From assembly GCF_030269445.1 (NCBI RefSeq), contig NZ_BSTJ01000011.1, positions 310,001 to 374,000 on the forward strand: 64,000 nucleotides of DNA. Direction: 5' to 3'. The DNA comes from Actinoallomurus iriomotensis (lineage in GTDB: Bacteria; Actinomycetota; Actinomycetes; Streptosporangiales; Streptosporangiaceae). Below the pieces are notes generated by a model. It saw nothing but the letters and a program-made list of their open reading frames with translations. It was not told the origin of the DNA and ran no database searches. Both the position numbers and the translations under genes were made by a program. This document shows, piece after piece, positions 57,282 through 64,000 of this stretch. Numbering within the stretch: the first letter of the stretch is position 1; every line of letters starts with the position of its first letter.

Positions 57282-58012
57282 GGCTCGTCGGCGTCGGGGT
57301 CGGGCCCGGCGATCCCGAGCTGGTCACCGTTCGCGGCGTACGGGTCCTGCGCGAGGCGGACCTCGTGCTGGTCCCGGTCATGGCGCCCGGCGAGCAGGGC
57401 CGCGCCGAGGCCGTCGTGCGGGCGCACGTCGCGGAGGCCGAACGCGTCGTCTTCGCGCTGAACGACCGGGGCGGGGTGACCGAGCGCCGCGCGAACGCCT
57501 GGGACGCCGCCGCGCGCCGCGTCGTCGAGGCCTTCGAGCAGGGCGCACGTACGGTCGCGTTCGCCACCATCGGCGACCCGAACGTCTACTCCACCTTCAC
57601 CTACCTCGCCCAGGCCGTACGCGAGCGCGCGCCGGGCGTCGAGGTGGAGACCGTCCCGGGCGTCACCGCGATGCAGGATCTGGCGGCGCGCTCGGGCACG
57701 GTCCTCGCCGAGGGCACCGAGTCGCTCACCCTCCTGCCGCTCACCGGCGGCGCCGGCGGGCTGCGGACGGCGCTGGCCACCGGAGACACCGTCGTGGCGT
57801 ACAAGTTCGGCCAGGTCGCGGACGAGGTGCTCGCCGCGGTCGCCGACGCCGGACGGCTCGGCGACGCGGTGTACGGCGCGCGGCTCGGCCTGCCCGACGA
57901 GGACGTCCGCCCGGCGAGCGAGATCACCGGCCCGGTGCCGTACCTGTCCACCCTGATCGTGCCCGGACGCCGTACGTCCCTGGGCGGGAAACTGAAGGCG
58001 AGGGACTCATGA
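57278..58012 (+). CDS. cobI: Precorrin-2 C20-methyltransferase
   Basis: The 244-aa tetrapyrrole methylase has the SAM loop GVGVGPGDPELVTVRGVRVL at the N-terminus and the second motif TIGDPNVYSTFTYL, typical of CobI/CbiL. It adds a methyl group at C20 of precorrin-2. The GTG at 57278 overlaps GNAT copy 3 and the stop overlaps cobM (ATGA). Confidence 0.93.
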   Translation: MRLVGVGVGPGDPELVTVRGVRVLREADLVLVPVMAPGEQGRAEAVVRAHVAEAERVVFALNDRGGVTERRANAWDAAARRVVEAFEQGARTVAFATIGDPNVYSTFTYLAQAVRERAPGVEVETVPGVTAMQDLAARSGTVLAEGTESLTLLPLTGGAGGLRTALATGDTVVAYKFGQVADEVLAAVADAGRLGDAVYGARLGLPDEDVRPASEITGPVPYLSTLIVPGRRTSLGGKLKARDS

Positions 58013-58806
58013 CCGACGGAAGGGTCGTGTTCGTCGGTGCCGGACCGGGCGCGGCGGACCTGCTGACCTTCCGCGCCGCACGGGCGATCGCCGAGGCGGA
58101 CGTGGTGATCTGGGCGGCGAGCCTGGTCCACGAGGACGTTCTGGCGCACGCCCGCGCGGACGCGGAGATCGTCGACTCGGCGGCGCTGCCGATGGAGGGC
58201 GTGCTGCCCTACTACGAGCGCGCCGCGGCCGAGGGGCTCACCGTCGCGCGGATCCACTCCGGCGACCCGGCGCTGTGGGGCGCGCTGCAGGAGCAGCTCG
58301 ACCGATGCGCGGAGCTCGGCCTGGCCACGGAGATCGTCCCCGGCGTGTCGAGCTTCTCCGCGGTGGCCGCGGCGGTCGGCCGGGAGCTGACCATCCCCGA
58401 GGTGGCCCAGTCGGTCGTGCTGACCCGTCTCGGCGGCGGCAAGACGCCGATGCCGCCGGGGGAGGAGGTGCGGGAGTTCGCCCGGCACGGCACGACGATG
58501 GCGCTGTTCCTGTCGGCGGCCCGGTCGCGGCAGCTCCAGGAGGAGCTGCTGGCGGGCGGCTACCCGCCCGACACTCCGTGCGTGGTCGCCTACCAGTGCA
58601 CCTGGCCGGACGAGCTGATCGTGCGCTGCCGTCTGGACGAGCTCGCCGAGACCACCCGCGAGCACCGGCTGTGGAAGCACACGCTCGTGCTCGTCGGCCC
58701 GGCGCTGGAGGCGGGCGGCACCCGCTCGCACCTGTACCACCCGGGTCACTTCCACGGTCACCGGCGTGCCGACCCCGCGGCGCGGAAGGTGCTCCGTGGC
58801 GGCTGA
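58009..58806 (+). CDS. cobM: Precorrin-4 C11-methyltransferase
   Basis: The 265-aa protein has FVGAGPGAADLLTFRAARAI, the family stretch ASLVHEDVLAHA, HSGDPALWGALQEQ and a C-terminal YHPGHFHGHR. CobM/CbiF methylates C11. The ATG overlaps cobI by 4 nt; the stop overlaps cbiD by 11 nt. Confidence 0.94.
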   Translation: MTDGRVVFVGAGPGAADLLTFRAARAIAEADVVIWAASLVHEDVLAHARADAEIVDSAALPMEGVLPYYERAAAEGLTVARIHSGDPALWGALQEQLDRCAELGLATEIVPGVSSFSAVAAAVGRELTIPEVAQSVVLTRLGGGKTPMPPGEEVREFARHGTTMALFLSAARSRQLQEELLAGGYPPDTPCVVAYQCTWPDELIVRCRLDELAETTREHRLWKHTLVLVGPALEAGGTRSHLYHPGHFHGHRRADPAARKVLRGG

Positions 58807-59944
58807 GCGGACCCCGTACGAACCGGACCTGCCCCGGACCATGAAGGTCCGGCAGCAGGCCCTGCGCACCGGCTGGACGACCGGCACGTGCGCGTCGGCG
58901 GCGGCCAAGGCGGCGGCCGAGGCGCTCGTGTCGCGGCGGGCGCAGGACGTGGTCGAGGTGGCGCTGCCGTCGGGCCGGCGGGTGACGTTCGCCGTCGACT
59001 CGTGCCTGATCCACGCCGACCGGGCCGAGGCAGTGGTGATCAAGGACGCGGGCGACGATCCTGACGTGACGCACGGTGCCCGGCTGACCGCGACCGCCCG
59101 CTGGCGGGACGAGCCGGGCATCGAGCTGGACGGCGGCATCGGGGTCGGCGTCGTCACCAAGCCCGGCCTCGGCCTGGAGCTCGGTGGCCCGGCGATCAAC
59201 CCGGTGCCGCGCAAGATGATCGAACAGGCGGTGGGGGAGTCTGTGGACCTTAAGACGCGAGGGGTACGCGTCGTCATCTCGGTGCCCGACGGCGAGAAGA
59301 TGGCGCGCAAGACGACGAACAAACGGCTCGGCATCCTCGGCGGGATATCGATTCTCGGCACGACCGGGATCGTGCGCCCGTTCTCGACGGCGTCGTGGCG
59401 GGCGAGCGTGGAGCAGGCGGTCGCGGTGATGGGCGCGCAGGGGGAGCGCACGCTCGTCCTGTGCACGGGGGGCCGCACCGAGAAGGGCGCGATGCGGCTG
59501 CTGCCGCAGCTGCCCGACGTGTGCTTCGTGGAGGTCGGCGACTTCACCGGGGCGGCGCTCCGCAGGGCCGTGGAGCACGGCGTCACCCAGGTGGTGTTCG
59601 TCGGAATGGCCGGCAAGCTGACCAAGCTCGCCTCGGGCGTGCTGATGACGCACTACACGCGCTCGAAGGTCGACACCGACCTGCTCGCCGAGATCACCCG
59701 CGTCATGGGCGGCTCGGAGGAGCTCGCCGCGCGGGTCGCGGAGGCGAACACGGCGCGGCACGCGTACGAGCTGTGGGAGGGCGAGGGGCTGCTGGGCCGG
59801 GCCGGGCGCGAGCTGTGCCGCCGGGTCGCCGAGGTCCTGGAGCAGTTCACCACGGAGGCCGGCCGGACGATCGCCGCCCAGGTGGTCCTCGTCGACTTCA
59901 CCGGCCAGCGCATGATCGCGATGTACGGGCGGCTCAGCAGATGA
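58796..59944 (+). CDS. cbiD: Cobalt-precorrin-5B C1-methyltransferase
   Basis: The 382-aa protein has the CbiD signature GWTTGTCASAAAKAAAEAL near the start, then GIGVGVVTKPGLGLELGGPA and the conserved GGISILGTTGIVRPFS. CbiD belongs to the cobalt-early (anaerobic) pathway in place of CobF. The GTG at 58796 follows GGAAGG by 7 nt. It overlaps cobL by 4 nt. Confidence 0.95.
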   Translation: MAAERTPYEPDLPRTMKVRQQALRTGWTTGTCASAAAKAAAEALVSRRAQDVVEVALPSGRRVTFAVDSCLIHADRAEAVVIKDAGDDPDVTHGARLTATARWRDEPGIELDGGIGVGVVTKPGLGLELGGPAINPVPRKMIEQAVGESVDLKTRGVRVVISVPDGEKMARKTTNKRLGILGGISILGTTGIVRPFSTASWRASVEQAVAVMGAQGERTLVLCTGGRTEKGAMRLLPQLPDVCFVEVGDFTGAALRRAVEHGVTQVVFVGMAGKLTKLASGVLMTHYTRSKVDTDLLAEITRVMGGSEELAARVAEANTARHAYELWEGEGLLGRAGRELCRRVAEVLEQFTTEAGRTIAAQVVLVDFTGQRMIAMYGRLSR

Positions 59945-61101
59945 TCACGGTCGTGGGCTGCGACGGCTCCCCGCTGCCGCGGCGGGCGATGGACCGGCTG
60001 TCCTCCGCCTCCGTGGTGGCCGGGGGACGGCGGCACCTGGAGGCGGTACGCCCGCCGGCGCACGTCCGCCAGGTCGTCATGGGCGACGTCGCCGCGGCCC
60101 TCGACCAGGTCGGCGCGGCGGGTGACGCCGTCGTGCTGGCCAGCGGAGATCCCGGCTTCTTCGGCATCGTGCGGGCCCTGCGCGAGCGCGGTCACACGCC
60201 GGAGGTGCTGCCCGCGGTGTCCTCGGTCGCGGGCGCGTTCGCGCGGATCGGCCTGCCGTGGGACGACGCGGTGGTGGTGAGCGCGCACGGCCGTGACCCG
60301 CGAACGGCGGTGAACGCGTGCCGGGCGATGCCCAAGACGGCCGTGTTCACCGCGCCCGGGTACGGCCCGGCGGAGCTGGGCGCCGGGCTCGCCGGCTGGG
60401 ACGTCACGCTGTACGTCGCCGAGCGGCTGGGCGCCGGCGACGAGCGGATCACCCGCTGCGCGCCGGCCGAGGCCGCGGCGCGCGCGTGGGCCGAGCCGAA
60501 CGTCGTGCTGGTCGTGCGCGAGTCCGAGTCGGCCGCGCGGACGCACAACCAGCCCGCCGCGCCGCCGGGCGACTGGATCGGCGACGGCTACCGGCACCGC
60601 GCCGGGATGATCACCAAGTGGGAGGTGCGCGCGGTCGCCGTGGCCCGGCTCCGGCCGACCCTCGGCATGCTCGTCTGGGACGTCGGCGCGGGCAGCGGCT
60701 CGGTCGGCGTCGAGTGCGCCGCGCACCACGCCGCCGTCATCGCGGTCGAGCGCGACCCGTCCGCCTGCGAGCTGATCCGGCAGAACGCCGGACCGGCCGT
60801 ACGGCTCGTGCCGGGGAGCGCGCCGGAGGCCTTCGAGGGGCTGCCCGACCCGGACGCGGTGTTCGTCGGCGGCGGGGGACTGGCCGCGCTCGGCGGCGTG
60901 CTCGCCCGGCGCCCGCGGACCGTCGTCGCCACGTACGCCGCGGTCGACCGCGCCGTGCGGGCCCGCCGCGCGCTCACCGACGCCGGGTACGCCGTCGAGG
61001 GCGTGCAGCTCGCCGCCTCGCGCTTCGCCGACCTGCCGGGCGACTCGTTCCGCCTCGACGCGCAGAACCCGGTGTTCCTGCTGGCGGGGAGGCTCTCATG
61101 A
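59941..61101 (+). CDS. cobL: Precorrin-6Y C5,15-methyltransferase (CbiE-CbiT fusion)
   Basis: The 386-aa protein has a CbiE-type methylase (about 1-190, LASGDPGFFGIVRAL) fused to a CbiT-type methylase-decarboxylase (about 200-386) with SAM motif VWDVGAGSGSVGVECA. It methylates C5 and C15 and decarboxylates the C12 acetate. The ATG overlaps cbiD, and the stop overlaps the next gene (ATGA). Confidence 0.94.
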   Translation: MITVVGCDGSPLPRRAMDRLSSASVVAGGRRHLEAVRPPAHVRQVVMGDVAAALDQVGAAGDAVVLASGDPGFFGIVRALRERGHTPEVLPAVSSVAGAFARIGLPWDDAVVVSAHGRDPRTAVNACRAMPKTAVFTAPGYGPAELGAGLAGWDVTLYVAERLGAGDERITRCAPAEAAARAWAEPNVVLVVRESESAARTHNQPAAPPGDWIGDGYRHRAGMITKWEVRAVAVARLRPTLGMLVWDVGAGSGSVGVECAAHHAAVIAVERDPSACELIRQNAGPAVRLVPGSAPEAFEGLPDPDAVFVGGGGLAALGGVLARRPRTVVATYAAVDRAVRARRALTDAGYAVEGVQLAASRFADLPGDSFRLDAQNPVFLLAGRLS

Positions 61102-62819
61102 TCGGAGTGGTCGCCGCCACCGCGGGCGGGCGTACGGCCGCGGCGACGCTTCAGGCGGCCTGGCCGGACGAGGTGCGGCTGCTGACCGACCAGAAGGCCG
61201 CCGACGCGCTGCGCGAGGCGTGGCGCACCTGCGACGCCGTGGTGAGCTTCCTGGCCGTCGGCGCGACCGTGCGCGTGCTGGCGCCGCTGCTCGGCCACAA
61301 GACGACCGACCCGGCCGTCGTCTGCGTGGACGAGTCGATGACGTTCGCGGTCGCCGTGCTCGGCGGCCACCACGGCGCGAACCTCCTCGCCCACCGGCTG
61401 ACCGGCGTGCTCGGCTGCACCCCGGTCGTGACGACCGCGAGCGAGGCGAGCAACGTCACCCCGCTCGACTCCTACGGCGCCGACCTGGGCTTCACCGTGC
61501 ACGACCCCGGGCTGCTCGCGCACGTCGGAGCCGCCGTGCTGTCGGGGGAGCCGGTGCGGCTGGAGGGCGCCGACGGCTGGCCGCTGCCGCCCCTTCCGCC
61601 GAACGTCTCGCCCGACGCGCCGCCCGGCGGCCACCGCATACTCGTCACCGACCAGGCCGCGTACGAGTGCATGTGCCACGAGGGCCGGTTCGACGGCGCC
61701 CTCGTCTACCGCCCGAAGTCCCTCGTCGTGGGCGTCGGCTCGGCGCGCGGGGTGCCCGCGGCCGAGGTGACCGCGCTCGTGGACTCGGTGCTGGCCGAGG
61801 GCGAACTGGCGCCCGAGTCGGTGCGGTACCTCGCGACCGCCGACCTGAAGGCCGACGAGGAGGGCATCCTCCAGGCGGCGCGCGAACGCGGCTGGGAGGT
61901 CGTCACGCACCCGGCCGACGCGCTGGCCTCCGTGGCGGTCCCGAACCCCTCCGACGTCGTACGCGCCGAGGTCGGCACGCCCAGCGTCGCCGAGGCCGCC
62001 GCGCTGCTCACCGCCGGGTCGGGCGCCCGGCTCGTCGTGGAGAAGCGCAAGTCCGCGCACGCCACCGCCGCCGTCGCCCGGCTGAGGCCGCGCGGGCGGC
62101 TCGCGATCGTCGGGCTCGGCCCCGGCGCCCGTGACCTGCTCACGCCACGGGCGGTCGCCGTGCTCCAGCGCGCTTCCGTCATCGTCGGCCTGGACCAGTA
62201 CGTCAAGCAGGTGCGTGACCTCATCCGCCCCGGCGCGCGGGTGCTCGCCTCGGGCCTCGGTCAGGAGGAGGAACGGGCCCGTACCGCCGTCTCGGAGGCG
62301 GCGGCGGGCCACGCCGTGGCGCTCATCGGCTCCGGCGACGCGGGCATCTACGCGATGGCCAGTCCGGCGCTGGAGTTCGCCGGGGACGACATCGACGTCG
62401 AGGGCGTGCCGGGCGTCACCGCCGCCGTGGCCGCCGCGAACCTCCTCGGCGCGCCGCTCGGCCACGACCACGCGTACATCTCCCTGTCGGACCTGCACAC
62501 GCCGTGGGAGGTGATCGAGCGCCGCGTCACCGCCGCCGCGGAGGGCGACTTCACGGTCTGCTTCTACAACCCGCGCAGCCGGGCGCGCGACTGGCAGCTG
62601 CCCAAGGCGCTGAGCGTCCTCGCCGCCCACCGGCCGCCCTCGACACCGGTCGGATACGTGCGCAACGCCGGCCGCCCCGACGAGTCGGTCACGCTGACCA
62701 CCCTGGCGGACGTCGACCCCGCGCGGGTCGACATGTTCACCGTCGTGGTCGTCGGTTCCAGCCGCAGCCGTACGGTGGCCGGGCGCTTCGTCACCCCGCG
62801 GGGGTACCGATGGGCGTGA
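61098..62819 (+). CDS. cobJ: CbiG-CobJ fusion: cobalt-precorrin-5A hydrolase and precorrin-3B C17-methyltransferase
   Basis: The 573-aa protein has an N-terminal CbiG part (about 1-320: VVSFLAVGATVRVLAPLLG, GHHGANLLAHRL, RPKSLVVGVGSARGVPAAEV) that opens the delta-lactone. The C-terminal CobJ/CbiH methylase part (about 330-573: IVGLGPGARDLLTPRAVAVL, GSGDAGIYAMA, CFYNPRSRARDWQL) does C17 methylation and ring contraction. Fusion joins consecutive steps. The ferredoxin gene overlaps its end by 10 nt. Confidence 0.95.
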   Translation: MIGVVAATAGGRTAAATLQAAWPDEVRLLTDQKAADALREAWRTCDAVVSFLAVGATVRVLAPLLGHKTTDPAVVCVDESMTFAVAVLGGHHGANLLAHRLTGVLGCTPVVTTASEASNVTPLDSYGADLGFTVHDPGLLAHVGAAVLSGEPVRLEGADGWPLPPLPPNVSPDAPPGGHRILVTDQAAYECMCHEGRFDGALVYRPKSLVVGVGSARGVPAAEVTALVDSVLAEGELAPESVRYLATADLKADEEGILQAARERGWEVVTHPADALASVAVPNPSDVVRAEVGTPSVAEAAALLTAGSGARLVVEKRKSAHATAAVARLRPRGRLAIVGLGPGARDLLTPRAVAVLQRASVIVGLDQYVKQVRDLIRPGARVLASGLGQEEERARTAVSEAAAGHAVALIGSGDAGIYAMASPALEFAGDDIDVEGVPGVTAAVAAANLLGAPLGHDHAYISLSDLHTPWEVIERRVTAAAEGDFTVCFYNPRSRARDWQLPKALSVLAAHRPPSTPVGYVRNAGRPDESVTLTTLADVDPARVDMFTVVVVGSSRSRTVAGRFVTPRGYRWA

Positions 62820-63004
62820 CCGTGCGCGTCACCTCGCGTTGCACCGGCTGCGGCGCGTGCCTGCTGACCTGCCCCGAACGCGCCATCCGGCCCCGCGCGG
62901 GCTGGGCCGGCGACCGCATGAGCCCCCTCCACGTCCTTTCCCGCTGCACCGGCTGCGGTGACTGCGTCGAGGTCTGCCCCGCCGACGCCATCGAGGAGTC
63001 ATGA
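62810..63004 (+). CDS. Small 2[4Fe-4S] ferredoxin-like protein
   Basis: The 64-aa protein has two complete cluster motifs, CTGCGACLLTCP and CTGCGDCVEVCP. It overlaps cobJ by 10 nt and cobH by 4 nt, so it is a true member of the operon. The window has no CobG. A ferredoxin here may feed electrons to ring contraction or to Co(II) reduction before adenosylation by CobO. This role is inferred from position only. Confidence 0.9.
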   Translation: MGVTVRVTSRCTGCGACLLTCPERAIRPRAGWAGDRMSPLHVLSRCTGCGDCVEVCPADAIEES

Positions 63005-63579
63005 GAACCATCCACCCCATCGAGGCGCGGTCCCTGGAGATCCTGCGCTCGCGCGTCGACCTCGGCGCGCTGCCACCCCTCACCCGGGCCGTCACCGAAC
63101 GCGTCATCCACGCCAGCGCCGACCTGGAGTACGCCACCGACCTGGTCACCGACGAGGAGCACCTCCGCCAGGGCCTGCGCGCGCTGCGCGAGGGCGCGCC
63201 GATCGTGACCGACGTCGCCATGGTCGCCGCCGGGATCACCGCGCGGCCGGCCATCTGCTCGATCTCCGACCCGGCCGCCGCCGGCGTCGAGGGGCTCACC
63301 CGTTCGGCCGCGGCGATCCGGCTGTCCTACGCCGAGGCGGGACCGGGCGCGGTCTGGGTCGTCGGCAACGCGCCGACCGCCCTGGAGGAGATCATCGAGC
63401 ACGGCGTCGCGCCGGCCCTCGTGATCGGCCTGCCGGTCGGGTTCGTCGGCGCGGTCGAGTCCAAGGCCGCGCTGCGCGACAGCGGCCTGCCCGCCGTCAG
63501 CAACGTCTCGGAGAAGGGCGGGTCGGCCGTCGCCGCCGCCGCGCTCAACGCCCTGCTGTACTTCGAGGGGGACGCGTGA
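63001..63579 (+). CDS. cobH: Precorrin-8X methylmutase
   Basis: The 192-aa protein has the CobH/CbiC features IEARSLEILRSRVDLG, RVIHASADLEYA (active-site His) and the TDVAMVAAGI and PALVIGLPVGFVGAVESK stretches. It moves the C11 methyl to C12, giving hydrogenobyrinate or cobyrinate. It ends at GTGA, where the 69-nt element begins. Confidence 0.95.
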   Translation: MRTIHPIEARSLEILRSRVDLGALPPLTRAVTERVIHASADLEYATDLVTDEEHLRQGLRALREGAPIVTDVAMVAAGITARPAICSISDPAAAGVEGLTRSAAAIRLSYAEAGPGAVWVVGNAPTALEEIIEHGVAPALVIGLPVGFVGAVESKAALRDSGLPAVSNVSEKGGSAVAAAALNALLYFEGDA

Positions 63580-63644
63580 CCGAGCGAAGCGAGGGAACCG
63601 GAAAGCGCGCCTCCGTGGTCACCTTCCCCGACGAAGGAGGGCTC
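63576..63644 (+). repeat. 69-nt pre-gene element, copy 2
   Basis: This gap-free relative of 43796-43864 begins GTGACCGAGCGAAGCGAGG and ends ACGAAGGAGGGCTC. The last 15 nt equal copy 1, and the spacing to the start codon is the same. CCTTC (63622-63626) can pair with GAAGG (63633-63637), again masking the ribosome site though with other bases than in copy 1. The frame is open into cbiX from GTG 63576, which overlaps the cobH stop. Confidence 0.75.
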
Positions 63645-64000
63645 GTGACTCCCTTGCTGGTGGTCGGTCACGGTACGCGCGACGACGCGGGCGTGGCCGA
63701 GTTCGGCCGCTTCGTCGAACGCCTGCGCGGGCGGCTGCCCGTGGACGTCGCCGGAGGGTTCATCGAGCTCTCGCCGCCCCCGCTGACCGACGCGGTCGCC
63801 TCGCTGTACGCGGCCGGGCACCGGCACGTCGCGGCGGTTCCCCTCGTCCTCGTGGCGGCCGGGCACGCCAAGGGCGACATGCCCGCCGCGCTGGCCCGCG
63901 AGCGCGCCCGTCAGCCGGGCCTGACGTACGCCTACGGCCGTCCGCTGGGCCCGCACCCGACGCTGCTGCGGCTGCTGGAGGAGCGCCTGGACGCCGTGCT
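63645..64000 (+). CDS. cbiX: Sirohydrochlorin cobaltochelatase CbiX-like protein (partial)
   Basis: The gene is cut by the window end after about 118 codons. The start LLVVGHGTRDDAGVAEFGRFV holds the catalytic His of the CbiX/SirB/CbiK class. PLVLVAAGHAKGDMPAAL holds the second His. It inserts cobalt (or iron, nickel) into sirohydrochlorin without ATP. The GTG at 63645 has GAAGGAGG 5 nt upstream. A longer form from GTG 63576 with a 23-residue extension, overlapping cobH by 4 nt like the other junctions, cannot be excluded. Confidence 0.88.
   Translation, partial: MTPLLVVGHGTRDDAGVAEFGRFVERLRGRLPVDVAGGFIELSPPPLTDAVASLYAAGHRHVAAVPLVLVAAGHAKGDMPAALARERARQPGLTYAYGRPLGPHPTLLRLLEERLDAV

Noticed and set aside
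60588-62630. Minus-strand frame across cobL-cobJ (680 codons)
   Set aside because: It is composition-driven; the plus strand holds well-recognised cobalamin enzymes.

Overview
The window is very GC-rich, with strong G/C third-position bias, frequent GTG and TTG starts, PASTA-free Ser/Thr kinases, DUF5753/DUF397 regulators and a complete B12 operon with adenosylcobalamin riboswitches. This points to an actinomycete chromosome, probably of the Streptosporangiales/Thermomonosporaceae/Streptomyces kind. Genus cannot be decided from the sequence alone. No tRNA, rRNA, IS element, integrase or CRISPR array is visible.

Layout. 0-7.5 kb: accessory metabolism and regulation (transmembrane kinase, MerR regulator divergent from an FMN-reductase/SnoaL fusion, arginase-family enzyme, Gfo/Idh/MocA dehydrogenase, truncated adenylate-forming protein, AraC regulator plus VOC protein). 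7.5-11.4 kb: B12 riboswitch and cobN. 11.4-14.2 kb: furA-katG oxidative-stress pair, closed by a strong bidirectional terminator. 14.2-18.1 kb: MFS exporter, two divergent DUF5753 HTH regulators, a clipped DUF397 gene overlapping a nucleoside-phosphorylase gene. 18.2-22.8 kb: two secreted GH79-like glycosidases flanking a LacI regulator. Both carry the same promoter-operator in opposite orientation. 22.8-31.2 kb: DUF1349, TetR, PQQ-propeller lipoprotein, hydrolase, UTRA regulator, anti-sigma-type ATPase, second kinase, MHS transporter. 31.3-37.5 kb: DHA2 efflux pump with divergent TetR, HelD-like RNA polymerase ATPase, quinone reductase, NUDIX, thioesterase remnant. 37.6-45.9 kb: LacI-ABC-glycosidase-ROK kinase-ManA operon, best read as beta-mannoside uptake and conversion to fructose-6-phosphate. 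45.9-51.4 kb: esterase, third DUF5753/DUF397 pair, DUF6504, GNAT, a toxin-antitoxin-like pair and an F420-type oxidoreductase. 51.5-64 kb: second B12 riboswitch and a tightly overlapping operon chlID-cobO-cobB-GNAT-GNAT-GNAT-cobI-cobM-cbiD-cobL-cbiG/cobJ-ferredoxin-cobH-cbiX, running off the end.

How the genes work together. The two riboswitch units together encode most of corrin-ring synthesis. They mix 'anaerobic-type' proteins (CbiX, CbiD, CbiG) with an 'aerobic-type' late cobaltochelatase (CobN plus a fused ChlI-ChlD). CobG and CobK are not in the window. Three paralogous GNAT acetyltransferases sit inside this operon with overlapping starts and stops and so should be B12-regulated; this is the most unusual gene arrangement here. 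The second notable signal is a 69-nt element present twice, before the ROK kinase and before cbiX. Each copy ends in the same Shine-Dalgarno block, and each can fold that block into a hairpin. The third is the 47-bp inverted promoter-operator duplication that puts the two GH79-like enzymes under one LacI repressor.
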